Below are positions 1-8,195 of a DNA stretch of 64,000 bases, one piece after another. This DNA comes from Streptomyces sp. NBC_01431 (GTDB lineage Bacteria; Actinomycetota; Actinomycetes; Streptomycetales; Streptomycetaceae): the NCBI RefSeq assembly GCF_036231355.1, contig NZ_CP109496.1, positions 4,898,001-4,962,000 of the forward strand, in the 5' to 3' direction. The notes below the pieces were generated by a model. That model saw only the letters and a program-made list of their open reading frames with translations, was not told the origin of the DNA and searched no databases. A program made the translations under genes and the position numbers. The stretch's first letter is position 1. Each line of letters opens with the position of its first letter.

Positions 1-85
1 TCTCATCCTGCCTGGCCAGAGCCTGGACCTGAAGGCCGCGGCGGCGGCGGTGGCCACCCCGAACTCGGTACCGAAACAGGGGTAG
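1..85 (+). CDS. LysM-domain protein, C-terminal end only (partial)
   Basis: The window opens inside a gene read in the frame of base 2 and closed by TAG at 83-85. The last 27 residues begin with LILPGQSLDL, the usual last strand of a LysM peptidoglycan-binding repeat, followed by an Ala-rich tail. The same ending (LIFPGQKLHL) closes the intact rpfA product downstream, so this is probably a second secreted wall-lytic or wall-binding protein in tandem with rpfA, as in other Streptomyces. Its catalytic part, signal peptide and start lie outside the window, so the enzyme class cannot be read here. Confidence 0.7.
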   Translation, partial: LILPGQSLDLKAAAAAVATPNSVPKQG

Positions 86-188
86 TTCGAGGGCGTATGT
101 CCGTTCTGTGCAAGTGAGATATGGGTCTCTTCGTCTCAACTGGCCCACCCCGCCTGCCCGGTCCGTCCGCCCCGCCCCCGACCTGCGG

Positions 189-224
189 AAACGCCCCTTC
201 CATTTCGGCGAGTAGGGGCGTTTT
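189..224 (+). terminator. Rho-independent terminator of the LysM gene
   Basis: A perfect 9-bp inverted repeat, AAACGCCCC at 189-197 and GGGGCGTTT at 215-223, encloses a 17-nt loop and ends in TTTT. It lies 104 nt after the stop of the truncated LysM gene and upstream of the riboswitch of the next gene. Confidence 0.75.
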
Positions 225-285
225 CTCCCCGATGGGCGTCTTTGAACATTGGCGGGGCGTGTGTTTTCGTCGGAACCGCTCGTCA

Positions 286-490
286 CCGCGAGCCCCGTCG
301 ACCGAGCACGCCGAATCCTGCCGTCGGCCGACGGGAACAGTCGACGCTTATGCGCCGTAGGCAGGAGCGGGGGACCCAAGGTAAGTGCCGGGCCCGGCAG
401 TTGACGCTGTCGGCCGGCTTGGGGTGAAGACGGGCGCACCATCGCTCGGCCGGGCAGCTCACGCCCGAACCCGACAGCTCACCTCGCAGG
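286..490 (+). promoter_or_regulatory. ydaO-type cyclic-di-AMP riboswitch upstream of rpfA
   Basis: The leader of the rpf-type gene shows the conserved blocks of the ydaO/yuaA RNA in order: GCCGAATCCTG near 309-319, GGAGCGGGGGACCCAA near 364-380, TGGGGTGAA near 420-428 and CCCGAACCCGACAGCTCACC near 463-482. The arms GCGAG (288-292) and CTCGC (483-487) can close the outer helix. Just after it, CTCACC (about 479-483) can pair with GGTGAG (495-500), which overlaps the ribosome binding site and could be the expression platform. The family senses cyclic di-AMP and is known to turn off rpf genes in Streptomyces; the exact boundaries are my estimate. Confidence 0.9.
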
Positions 491-510
491 CGTCGGTGAG
501 GAGAACCTCC

Positions 511-1209
511 ATGCTGCTTTCCGGCAAGGGCAAGCACCGTCGCCCGTCCAAGGCCGTCCGTGTCGTCACGCTGGCCGGCGTCACCGGTGCCGCTGTCGCC
601 GCCCCGCTGATGGCCGCGGGCAACGCCTCCGCCGCCTCCGTCTCCACCTGGGACGCGGTCGCCCAGTGCGAGTCCGGCGGCAACTGGTCCATCAACACCG
701 GCAACGGCTACTACGGCGGCCTGCAGTTCTCGCAGTCCTCCTGGGCCGCCGCCGGCGGCACCCAGTACGCCTCGCGCGCCGACCTGGCCACCAAGGGCCA
801 GCAGATAGCCACCGCTGAGAAGCTGCTCGCGATTCAGGGTCCGGGCGCCTGGTCCTGCGCCGGTGCCGGCAACCTGACCTCCGGCGGCAGCAAGGCCGAC
901 GTGGACACCTCCGGTTCCTCGTCGTCCTCCAAGTCCACCAAGTCCGCTGAGACCTCGAAGCCGCAGGCCAAGCCGCAGCAGAAGTCGCAGCGCACCCAGT
1001 CCGCGCCCGAGGCCAGCCGCAGCGAGCAGCGCTCCGAGCCGGTCAAGCAGGGCAACGGCGAGTACACCGTCAAGGCCGGCGACACCCTCGGCCAGATCGC
1101 TTCCGCCAACGGCACCAAGGGTGGCTGGCAGAAGCTGTTCGAGCTGAACAAGGACATCGTCAAGGACGCCAACCTGATCTTCCCGGGCCAGAAGCTCCAC
1201 CTGAGCTGA
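511..1209 (+). CDS. rpfA: Resuscitation-promoting factor: secreted transglycosylase-like/LysM wall-lytic enzyme
   Basis: The 232-aa product cleaves peptidoglycan outside the cell, a function linked in actinomycetes to spore germination and growth. Residues 1-41 form a signal peptide with a basic KHRRPSK start, a hydrophobic core and ASA before the cut. Residues about 43-120 are the Rpf fold (VSTWDAVAQCESGGNW, with catalytic Glu54 after Cys53, then GYYGGLQFS). A Ser/Lys/Gln-rich linker follows, and a LysM repeat occupies about 183-232 (GEYTVKAGDTLGQIA). The ATG at 511 follows GTGAGGAG by a normal distance; the open frame runs further upstream but that stretch is the riboswitch. Its leader implies cyclic-di-AMP control. 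The symbol follows the S. coelicolor gene next to eno. Confidence 0.92.
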   Translation: MLLSGKGKHRRPSKAVRVVTLAGVTGAAVAAPLMAAGNASAASVSTWDAVAQCESGGNWSINTGNGYYGGLQFSQSSWAAAGGTQYASRADLATKGQQIATAEKLLAIQGPGAWSCAGAGNLTSGGSKADVDTSGSSSSSKSTKSAETSKPQAKPQQKSQRTQSAPEASRSEQRSEPVKQGNGEYTVKAGDTLGQIASANGTKGGWQKLFELNKDIVKDANLIFPGQKLHLS

Positions 1210-1230
1210 GCCCGACCCGGCCCCAAGTCC

Positions 1231-1275
1231 CCCCGGCCCGGCGCGCATTCCCCCGTACGCGCCGGGCCGGGGTTT
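1231..1275 (+). terminator. Strong terminator after rpfA
   Basis: A perfect 15-bp G+C stem (1231-1245 with 1258-1272) around a 12-nt loop is followed by TTT. It sits 22 nt after the rpfA stop and separates rpfA from eno. Confidence 0.85.
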
Positions 1276-1473
1276 CGCTGTTACCTGGCAGTAGCCTTGT
1301 GGCCCTTTGACCCGGAATCAGGGTCCTTGGGCCCTTTTTCGTCCCAGGAGGCGGGCACTCGGCTGGCCGGAGCCCCGGAGCCGGTTAGGCTCTTGTCGCA
1401 AGGCCGCAGCGACCCTGTGCGGCGCTGCACCCCTTGCGTCACATCTAGCGTCACATCCCAGAAGGAGATGCTC

Positions 1474-2754
1474 GTGCCGTCCATCGACGTCGTCGTAGCC
1501 CGGGAAATCCTGGACTCCCGAGGCAACCCCACGGTCGAGGTCGAGGTCGGCCTCGACGACGGCAGCACCGGCCGTGCTGCAGTTCCGTCCGGCGCCTCCA
1601 CCGGTGCCTTCGAGGCCATCGAGCTTCGCGACGGTGACCCCAACCGCTACGGCGGCAAGGGTGTCGAGAAGGCCGTCCTCGCCGTCATCGAGCAGATCGG
1701 CCCGGAGCTCGTCGGCTACGACGCCACCGAGCAGCGCCTGATCGACCAGGCCATGTTCGACCTGGACGCCACCGACAACAAGGGCTCGCTCGGCGCCAAC
1801 GCCATCCTCGGCGTCTCCCTCGCCGTCGCGCACGCCGCCTCCGAGGCCAGCGACCTGCCGCTGTTCCGCTACCTGGGCGGCCCGAACGCGCACCTGCTGC
1901 CCGTTCCGATGATGAACATCCTCAACGGTGGCTCCCACGCCGACTCCAACGTCGACATCCAGGAGTTCATGATCGCCCCGATCGGCGCGGAGTCCTTCTC
2001 CGAGGCCCTTCGCTGGGGCGCCGAGGTCTACCACACGCTCAAGGGCGTCCTGAAGCGCAAGGGCCTGTCCACCGGCCTCGGCGACGAGGGCGGCTTCGCG
2101 CCGAACCTGGAGTCCAACCGCGCCGCCCTTGACCTCATCCTTGAGGCCATCAAGGAGGCCGGCTACGCCCCGGGCAAGGACATCGCGCTCGCGCTCGACG
2201 TCGCCGCGTCCGAGTTCTACAAGGACGGCAAGTACGAGTTCGAGGGCAAGTCCCGCTCGGCCGCCGAGATGACCGAGTACTACGAGGAGCTCGTCGCCTC
2301 CTACCCGCTGGTCTCCATCGAAGACCCGCTGTTCGAGGACGACTGGGCCGGCTGGAACACCATCACCTCGCGTCTGGGCTCCAAGGTCCAGATCGTCGGT
2401 GACGACCTGTTCGTCACCAACCCCGAGCGCCTGTCGCGCGGCATCGAGGAGGGCTCCGCCAACGCCCTGCTCGTCAAGGTCAACCAGATCGGTTCGCTGA
2501 CCGAGACCCTGGACGCCGTCGAGATGGCCCAGCGCAACGGCTTCAAGTGCATGATGTCCCACCGCTCCGGCGAGACCGAGGACGTCACCATCGCCGACCT
2601 CGCCGTCGCGGTGAACTGCGGCCAGATCAAGACCGGCGCCCCGGCCCGCTCGGACCGCGTCGCCAAGTACAACCAGCTGCTGCGCATCGAGGAGATCCTC
2701 GACGACGCCGCGGTGTACGCGGGCCGCAGCGCCTTCCCGCGCTTCAAGGGCTGA
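1474..2754 (+). CDS. eno: Enolase (phosphopyruvate hydratase)
   Basis: This enzyme interconverts 2-phosphoglycerate and phosphoenolpyruvate in glycolysis and gluconeogenesis. The 426-aa product has the usual family length. Visible motifs are SGASTGAFEAIELRDGD near the N-terminus, GDEGGFAPNL with the catalytic Glu, the three magnesium ligands in ALDVAASEF, SIEDPLFEDDW and GDDLFVTN, the catalytic Lys in LLVKVNQIGSLTE, and the signature SHRSGETEDVTIAD. I chose GTG 1474 because GAAGGAG at 1461-1467 is 6 nt upstream and the protein then begins PSIDVVVAREILDSRG as its homologues do; the in-frame ATG at 1468 touches the ribosome site. It stands alone between terminators, so its own promoter must lie in 1276-1460. 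Confidence 0.98.
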   Translation: MPSIDVVVAREILDSRGNPTVEVEVGLDDGSTGRAAVPSGASTGAFEAIELRDGDPNRYGGKGVEKAVLAVIEQIGPELVGYDATEQRLIDQAMFDLDATDNKGSLGANAILGVSLAVAHAASEASDLPLFRYLGGPNAHLLPVPMMNILNGGSHADSNVDIQEFMIAPIGAESFSEALRWGAEVYHTLKGVLKRKGLSTGLGDEGGFAPNLESNRAALDLILEAIKEAGYAPGKDIALALDVAASEFYKDGKYEFEGKSRSAAEMTEYYEELVASYPLVSIEDPLFEDDWAGWNTITSRLGSKVQIVGDDLFVTNPERLSRGIEEGSANALLVKVNQIGSLTETLDAVEMAQRNGFKCMMSHRSGETEDVTIADLAVAVNCGQIKTGAPARSDRVAKYNQLLRIEEILDDAAVYAGRSAFPRFKG

Positions 2755-2784
2755 GGGCCAAGAGTCAACCCCTAGCCAGTCGTC

Positions 2785-2829
2785 CGTACGTCCCCGCACT
2801 CGGTCCCGTACCGTGTCCGGGGACGTACG
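2785..2829 (+). terminator. Inverted repeat after eno, probable terminator
   Basis: CGTACGTCCCC (2785-2795) and GGGGACGTACG (2819-2829) form a perfect 11-bp stem with a 23-nt loop in the eno-divIC gap. There is no T-run, and the right arm lies 25 nt before the divIC start, so an operator or attenuator role is also possible. Confidence 0.5.
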
Positions 2830-2854
2830 TGTGTGACGGGGAAACGGGAGAGCG

Positions 2855-3343
2855 ATGGCCAAGGGCGCCAAGGAGAAGGACCGCGACCGGTTCTCCACCG
2901 CCGCCAGGATCAAGGTGATCGGCGAGCAGACCGCAGCCCGCGTCTACCGTTCGCAGACCAAGCGGCAGGCCCGGCGCTCCCGGCTCACCGGCCGGGCGGC
3001 GCTGCTCGCCCTCGTGCTGTGCTCGCTGATCGTGGCACTCGCCTACCCCATGCGGCAGTACGTCTCCCAACGGGCCGACATCTCCGAACAGCAGCGCAAG
3101 GCCGCCGATGCCCAGCGGGCGGTCGAGCAACTGCGCGACGAGAAGGCGCGGCTCCAGGACGACGCGTACATCAAGCGCCTCGCCCGCGAGCACCTGCACA
3201 TGCAGTTCCCGGGCGAGACCAGCTTCACCGTGGTCGACCCCGACGCGGCGAAGAGCCGCCGCGACGACAAGGGCGCGACCGGCCGCGCCTGGCACTCGAA
3301 CCTCTGGGACGGCGTCGACAACGCCGACCGTTCCGCCAACTGA
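2855..3343 (+). CDS. divIC: Septum-formation initiator, FtsB/DivIC family
   Basis: This is a 162-aa bitopic membrane protein of the divisome, expected to pair with FtsL at the septum. A basic cytoplasmic head of about 46 residues precedes one membrane helix (about 47-64, LTGRAALLALVLCSLIVALAY). An extracytoplasmic coiled coil follows (about 70-110) and ends in the family motif YIKRLAREHLHMQFPGE. The tail is charged. The ATG is preceded by GGGAGAGCG. In Streptomyces the gene after eno is named divIC, which is the basis of the symbol. The next gene starts 30 nt downstream, so it probably opens an operon with the DUF501 and Ppx genes. Confidence 0.88.
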   Translation: MAKGAKEKDRDRFSTAARIKVIGEQTAARVYRSQTKRQARRSRLTGRAALLALVLCSLIVALAYPMRQYVSQRADISEQQRKAADAQRAVEQLRDEKARLQDDAYIKRLAREHLHMQFPGETSFTVVDPDAAKSRRDDKGATGRAWHSNLWDGVDNADRSAN

Positions 3344-3373
3344 TCACTGCTAGCGATAGAGACTGACCCAGGC

Positions 3374-3907
3374 ATGGAAACGCCCCCGCCCCAGACCGAA
3401 CGCACCGAGCCCACCGACGCGGACATCGCGGCCTTCAAGCAGCAGCTCGGCCGCCCGCCGCGCGGCCTGCGCGCGATCGCGCACCGCTGCCCCTGCGGCA
3501 ACCCGGACGTCGTCGAGACGGCCCCGCGTCTGGAGGACGGCACGCCGTTCCCGACGACGTACTACCTGACGTGCCCGCGCGCCGCCTCGGCGATCGGCAC
3601 CCTTGAAGCCAACGGCGTCATGAAGGAGATGACGGAGCGCCTCGCGAGCGACCCGGAGCTGGCCGCGGCCTACCGTGCGGCCCACGAGGACTACATCGCG
3701 CGCCGCGACGCCATCGACGTCCTGGAGGGCTTCCCGAGCGCGGGCGGCATGCCGGACCGAGTGAAGTGCCTGCACGTCCTGGTCGGCCACTCGCTGGCCG
3801 CGGGCCCCGGCGTGAACCCGCTGGGCGACGAGGCCATCGCGATGCTCCCCCAGTGGTGGGCGAAGGGCCCGTGCGTGACGCCCTGCGGCGAGGAGGAGCA
3901 GAAGTGA
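3374..3907 (+). CDS. DUF501 family protein
   Basis: This 177-aa protein is soluble, with no signal peptide or membrane helix. It has the DUF501 hallmark HRCPCGNPDVVETAPRLED near residue 37, followed by PFPTTYYLTCPR, then DRVKCLHVLVGHSLAAGPG and PCVTPCGEEE at the end. Conserved cysteines and histidines suggest metal binding, but no activity is established. It is found next to eno and a Ppx/GppA gene in most actinobacteria. The stop overlaps the following GTG start by four bases, so the two are translationally coupled. Confidence 0.85.
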   Translation: METPPPQTERTEPTDADIAAFKQQLGRPPRGLRAIAHRCPCGNPDVVETAPRLEDGTPFPTTYYLTCPRAASAIGTLEANGVMKEMTERLASDPELAAAYRAAHEDYIARRDAIDVLEGFPSAGGMPDRVKCLHVLVGHSLAAGPGVNPLGDEAIAMLPQWWAKGPCVTPCGEEEQK

Positions 3908-4818
3908 CGCGCGTCGCCGCCATCGACTGCGGTACGAACTCGATCCGGCTTCTCGTCGCCGACGCCGACCCCGCCACCGGTGAGATCACCGACCTGGACC
4001 GGCGCATGATCATCGTGCGCCTGGGCCAGGGCGTGGACCGGACCGGTCGGCTCGCCCCCGAGGCGCTGGAGCGGACCTTCGCCGCGTGCCGCGAGTACGC
4101 CGCGGTGATCAAGGAGCTCGGCGCCGAGCGCATCCGGTTCGTGGCGACCTCCGCGTCCCGCGACGCCGAGAACCGGGACGACTTCGTGCGCGGCGTCCTG
4201 GACATCCTGGGCGTCGAGCCGGAGGTGATCTCCGGCGACCAGGAGGCCGCCTTCTCCTTCACTGGCGCCACCAAGGAACTGGACGGCGACGGCGAGTACT
4301 TGGTGGTCGACATCGGCGGCGGCTCCACCGAGTTCGTCGTCGGTTCCGGTCACGTCGAGGCGGCCCGCTCCGTGGATGTCGGCTGTGTGCGGATGACCGA
4401 GCGCCACCACCCCGGCGACCCGGCGACGCCCGAGCAGATCGCCGCCATGCGGGCCGACATCGACGCCGCGCTCGACCTCGCCGAGCAGAGCGTGCCGCTG
4501 CGCGAGCCGCGCACCCTGGTCGGCCTCGCGGGTTCGGTGACGACGATCGCCGGGATCGCGCTGGGCCTCACCGAGTACGACTCGGCCGCCATCCACCACG
4601 CGCGCATCCCTTTCGAGAAGGTCGCCGAGATCACCGGGCGGCTGCTCGCCTCCACCCACGAGGAGCGGACCCGCATCCCCGTGCTGCATCCGGGCCGCGT
4701 CGATGTGATCGCCGCCGGCGCGCTGGTTCTGCTGGCGGTCATGGAGCGGACCGGGGCCCGCGAGGTCGTGGTCAGCGAGCACGACATTCTGGACGGAATC
4801 GCCTGGTCGGTCGCCTGA
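3904..4818 (+). CDS. Ppx/GppA-family phosphatase (exopolyphosphatase or pppGpp phosphohydrolase)
   Basis: The 304-aa product is the short actinobacterial form, about the size of the core fold and without the C-terminal HD extension of E. coli Ppx. It has the ASKHA phosphate-1 motif AAIDCGTNSIRLLVAD at the N-terminus, RFVATSASRDAENR, the phosphate-2 motif VVDIGGGSTEFVVG and the glycine-rich GLAGSVTTIAGIALGL. It should hydrolyse polyphosphate and/or guanosine pentaphosphate; sequence alone does not decide which. It starts at GTG 3904, overlapping the DUF501 stop (GTGA), which settles the start. Confidence 0.9.
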   Translation: MTRVAAIDCGTNSIRLLVADADPATGEITDLDRRMIIVRLGQGVDRTGRLAPEALERTFAACREYAAVIKELGAERIRFVATSASRDAENRDDFVRGVLDILGVEPEVISGDQEAAFSFTGATKELDGDGEYLVVDIGGGSTEFVVGSGHVEAARSVDVGCVRMTERHHPGDPATPEQIAAMRADIDAALDLAEQSVPLREPRTLVGLAGSVTTIAGIALGLTEYDSAAIHHARIPFEKVAEITGRLLASTHEERTRIPVLHPGRVDVIAAGALVLLAVMERTGAREVVVSEHDILDGIAWSVA

Positions 4819-5188
4819 TCGCGGCCCGGCGAGGGGCTTTGGGGCACACCGCGCGAGAAACTTCGTGAAGTTCTTCACAAGGAATTTGGGCCCGAGGGTC
4901 GAGGATTGTGGTCTCAGGACCGCTTTCCGAGGCCCAAGGGCCCCTTCCGCGCGTAATCCAGACGGTGGTTGACGCGTTACGCCTGTGTTTCCCACGGCAG
5001 TGGTCCACCCTCGCCCTAGGCGGTGCGGGCCAGTTCAGGAGGGGTGAACAACGTTCTCCCCCACGCCGTGGTTCCCTCTGTACACCATGACCTCGATCAC
5101 GTGGGCCGCGCAGTGTAGCAGAGGGGTTGGTGAACCTTGTGAAGGGGCGCACGAGCAGGGGTGTCCGGGCAGGTGGATACTCGATGGC
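4819..5188. other. Noncoding region between ppx and ndh (370 bases)
   Basis: No gene is supported here. The stretch holds a Rex-like palindrome (4864-4879) and moderately AT-rich patches such as GTTGACGCGTTACGCC near 4967-4982 that could carry an ndh promoter. I see no convincing terminator hairpin directly after the upstream phosphatase gene. Confidence 0.6.
4864..4879 (+). promoter_or_regulatory. Rex-like operator upstream of ndh
   Basis: The 16-mer CGTGAAGTTCTTCACA fits the Rex operator form TGTGAA-N4-TTCACA with one mismatch at the first base. It extends to an imperfect 9+9 palindrome around a GTTC spacer. Rex represses respiratory genes when the NADH/NAD+ ratio is low and releases them when NADH rises. 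The next gene downstream encodes an NADH dehydrogenase, which gives the site a matching target. The distance to the start codon is long (about 310 nt), so the site would have to act on a distal promoter. Confidence 0.55.
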
Positions 5189-6586
5189 ATGAGCACCACG
5201 GAGCGTCCCAGGATCCTCGTAGTAGGTGGCGGGTACGTAGGCCTGTACGCAGCGCGACGCATTCTGAAGAAGATGCGTTACGCGGAAGCGACCGTCACGG
5301 TCGTCGACCCGCGCTCGTACATGACGTACCAGCCCTTCCTCCCCGAAGCCGCCGCAGGCAGCATCTCGCCGCGCCACGTCGTCGTCCCGCTGCGACGCGT
5401 CGTGCGCGGAGCCGAGGTGCTCACCGGCCGGGTCACCAGCATCGACCAGGACCGCAAGGTCGCCACGGTCGCGCCGCTCGTCGGCGAGGCCTACGAGCTG
5501 CCCTTCGACTACCTGGTCATCGCGATGGGTGCGGTCTCCCGCACCTTCCCGATCCCCGGCCTCGCCGAGCAGGGCATCGGCATGAAGGGCGTGGAAGAGG
5601 CCATCGGCCTGCGCAACCACGTCCTGGAGCAGCTCGACAAGGCTGACTCCACGACCGACGAGGACGTCCGCCGCAAGGCGCTGACCTTCGTCTTCGTGGG
5701 TGGCGGCTTCGCCGGCGCGGAGACCATCGGCGAGGTGGAGGACATGGCCCGCGACGCGGCCAAGTACTACACCAACGTCAAGCGCGAGGACATGCGCTTC
5801 GTCCTGGTCGACGCCGCTGACAAGATCCTTCCCGAGGTCGGCCCGGAGCTCGGCCGCTGGGGCAAGGAGCACCTGGAGAGCCGCGGCATCGAGATCTACC
5901 TCTCGACGTCGATGGACTCCTGCGTGGACGGCCACGTCGTGCTGAAGAACGGCCTTGAGGTCGACTCCAACACGATCGTGTGGACGGCGGGCGTCAAGCC
6001 CAACCCGGCCCTGTCCCGCTTCGGCCTCCCGCTCGGCCCGCGCGGCCACGTGGACGCCCAGCCGACCCTCCAGGTCACCGGCACCGACTACATCTGGGCC
6101 GCCGGCGACAACGCCCAGGTCCCGGACCTCGCCGCGATCAAGGCCGGCGTCCCGGCCGAGCGCGCCTGGTGCCCGCCGAACGCCCAGCACGCGCTGCGTC
6201 AGGCCAAGGTCCTGGGCGACAACGTGGTCTCCGGCATGCGGGGCTTCCCGCAGAAGGAGTACTCGCACGCCAACAAGGGTGCGGTGGCGGGCCTCGGCCT
6301 CCACAAGGGCGTCGCGATGATCGTCATGGGCAAGATGAAGATCAAGCTCAAGGGCCGTCTCGCCTGGTACATGCACCGTGGCTACCACGGTCTGGCCGTG
6401 CCGACCTGGAACCGCAAGATCCGCGTCGTGGCCGACTGGACGCTCGGGATGTTCCTCAAGCGCGAGGTCGTCTCCCTCGGTGCGATGGAGAGCCCGCGCG
6501 AGGAGTTCTACGAGGCGGCCAAGCCCGCCCCGGCTCCCGCGGCCCAGGCCGAGGACAAGTCGGCGGCGAAGGCCAAGGCCTCCTGA
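5189..6586 (+). CDS. ndh: Type II NADH dehydrogenase (NDH-2)
   Basis: This flavoprotein passes electrons from NADH to the quinone pool at the inner face of the membrane without pumping protons. The 465-aa product has two Rossmann folds: RILVVGGGYVGLYAARR for FAD at residues 8-24, and FVFVGGGFAGAETIGEVEDM for NADH near 170. The flavin-contact motif YIWAAGDNAQVPD lies near 305. A basic amphipathic C-terminal part (KIKLKGRLAWYMHRGYH) fits membrane attachment, and the last 25 residues are Ala/Lys-rich. ATG 5189 gives the family-type N-terminus; the frame is open further upstream without a better ribosome site. It stands alone between a long noncoding leader and a strong terminator. Confidence 0.93.
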   Translation: MSTTERPRILVVGGGYVGLYAARRILKKMRYAEATVTVVDPRSYMTYQPFLPEAAAGSISPRHVVVPLRRVVRGAEVLTGRVTSIDQDRKVATVAPLVGEAYELPFDYLVIAMGAVSRTFPIPGLAEQGIGMKGVEEAIGLRNHVLEQLDKADSTTDEDVRRKALTFVFVGGGFAGAETIGEVEDMARDAAKYYTNVKREDMRFVLVDAADKILPEVGPELGRWGKEHLESRGIEIYLSTSMDSCVDGHVVLKNGLEVDSNTIVWTAGVKPNPALSRFGLPLGPRGHVDAQPTLQVTGTDYIWAAGDNAQVPDLAAIKAGVPAERAWCPPNAQHALRQAKVLGDNVVSGMRGFPQKEYSHANKGAVAGLGLHKGVAMIVMGKMKIKLKGRLAWYMHRGYHGLAVPTWNRKIRVVADWTLGMFLKREVVSLGAMESPREEFYEAAKPAPAPAAQAEDKSAAKAKAS

Positions 6587-6607
6587 CGCCTCGTCACCAA
6601 GCAGTGC

Positions 6608-6651
6608 CCGAAGGGGCCGTCCGCCATCCGTGGTGCGGGCGGCCCCTTCGG
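6608..6651 (+). terminator. Terminator after ndh
   Basis: A long G+C hairpin pairs 6608-6624 with 6635-6651 (arms beginning CCGAAGGGGCC and ending GGCCCCTTCGG) around a 10-nt loop, 22 nt after the ndh stop. Confidence 0.8.
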
Positions 6652-6813
6652 CATGCCGGGCCCGCATCCATGCTTCCATGATCGGTTCTCGGCCAGGAAG
6701 ATGGTGAATGCAGCCACTCTCGTGCGTCGAGGCGCGGTAGCGGGATTGTCCCGCATCCGGGCACTGTTGAGCGGGGTGCTGGGACATTTCTGCGAGGTAC
6801 GGAGGTGTGCACC

Positions 6814-8106
6814 ATGGCCGATGCCGCGCTGCGGCTGACCGCTCTTGCCGAGGGACTGCTGGGAGAGGCCCTCCCGGTCCGGATCCGCGCCTGGGACGGC
6901 AGCGAGGCGGGCCCGCCCGGCGCTCCGGTTCTCGTCGTACGCCACCGGCGCGCGCTGCGCCGTCTGCTGTGGAAGCCGGGCGAACTCGGCCTGGCCCGCG
7001 CCTGGGTGGCCGGCGAGATCGACATAGAGGGAGACCTGTACCACGGCCTCGGGCTGCTCGCGGGGCTGATCTGGGAACGGGATGGCGAGCCCAAGGAGGC
7101 CGTCCACCCGGTGCGCGACCCGAGGCTGCGCGCCGCCGCCAAGGCGCTGCTCAAGCTGGGCGGCGTCCTGCCCCCACCGGCCCCGCCCGCCGAGGAGATG
7201 CGGCGCCGCAGCGGCCCCCTGCACACCAAGCGCCGCGACAAGGAGGCGATCAGCCACCACTACGACGTCGGCAACGACTTCTACGAACTGGTCCTCGGCC
7301 CGTCGATGGTCTACTCGTGCGCGTACTGGGAGAGCCCCGAAGGCACCCTGGAGGATGCCCAGCGCGACAAGCTCGACCTGGTGTGCCGCAAGCTGGGGCT
7401 CACGGAGGGCGACCGGCTGCTCGACGTCGGCTGCGGCTGGGGCTCGATGGCCATGCACGCGGCCCGCGAGTACGGCGCCCATGTCGTCGGCATCACGCTC
7501 TCGGGCGAACAGGCGGCGTACGCCCGCAAGCGGATCGCCGAGGCGGGGCTCACCGACCGGATCGAGATCCGCGTCCAGGACTACCGGGACGTGCGCGACG
7601 GGCCGTTCGACGCGATCTCCTCCATCGGCATGGCCGAGCACGTCGGCTCGGTGCGCTACCGGGAGTACGCGGACACTCTGTACGCCCTGCTCAAGGAGGG
7701 CGGCCGGCTGCTCAACCACCAGATCGCCCGGCGCCCCGAGCGGGACGAATCGGCTTACCACGTCGACGAGTTCATCGACGCGTACGTCTTCCCCGACGGC
7801 GAGCTCGCCCCGCTCGGGCGGACCCTGGCCACGCTGGAGGACGCGGGGTTCGAGGCCCGCGACGTCGAACCGATCCGGGAGCACTACGCCCTGACGCTGC
7901 GTCACTGGGTGGCCAACCTGGAGTCCGACTGGGCGCGCGCGGTGCGCTGCACCAGCCCCGGGCGGGCCCGGATCTGGCGGCTCTACATGGCGGCCTCCGC
8001 GCTCTCCTTCGAACGCAACCGGATCGGGGTCAATCAGATCCTCGCGGTGAAGACCCCGGTGAGCGGCGCCTCGGGGATGCCGCTGCGGGCCCGCACCTGG
8101 AACTGA
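6814..8106 (+). CDS. Cyclopropane-fatty-acyl-phospholipid synthase family methyltransferase
   Basis: The 430-aa product belongs to the Cfa family, which adds a methylene or methyl group from S-adenosylmethionine to double bonds of membrane phospholipid acyl chains. A divergent N-terminal domain (1-140) precedes the methyltransferase core: SHHYDVGNDFYELVL, SMVYSCAYW, the SAM loop LLDVGCGWGSMAMHAA near 200, GITLSGEQ, and SIGMAEHVG, all close to E. coli Cfa. HWVANLESDW and SFERNRIGVNQIL near the end are also typical. ATG 6814 follows GGAGG (6801-6805) by 8 nt. Unsaturated-lipid C-methylases such as UfaA share these motifs, so the exact product is open. Confidence 0.88.
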   Translation: MADAALRLTALAEGLLGEALPVRIRAWDGSEAGPPGAPVLVVRHRRALRRLLWKPGELGLARAWVAGEIDIEGDLYHGLGLLAGLIWERDGEPKEAVHPVRDPRLRAAAKALLKLGGVLPPPAPPAEEMRRRSGPLHTKRRDKEAISHHYDVGNDFYELVLGPSMVYSCAYWESPEGTLEDAQRDKLDLVCRKLGLTEGDRLLDVGCGWGSMAMHAAREYGAHVVGITLSGEQAAYARKRIAEAGLTDRIEIRVQDYRDVRDGPFDAISSIGMAEHVGSVRYREYADTLYALLKEGGRLLNHQIARRPERDESAYHVDEFIDAYVFPDGELAPLGRTLATLEDAGFEARDVEPIREHYALTLRHWVANLESDWARAVRCTSPGRARIWRLYMAASALSFERNRIGVNQILAVKTPVSGASGMPLRARTWN

Positions 8107-8133
8107 GCGCGGGCAGCGCCGTGTGCTGACGCC

Positions 8134-8165
8134 GAGGGGCCCCCGGAGATCTCCGGGGGCCCCTC
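8134..8165. terminator. Bidirectional terminator between convergent genes
   Basis: A perfect 32-base palindrome (arms beginning GAGGGGCCCCCGGAGA) lies midway between the stops of the plus-strand methyltransferase and the minus-strand ABC permease, so it can serve both transcripts. Confidence 0.85.
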
Positions 8166-8195
8166 AACTGCCTTCAGGCGATGGCTGGTTGACCG

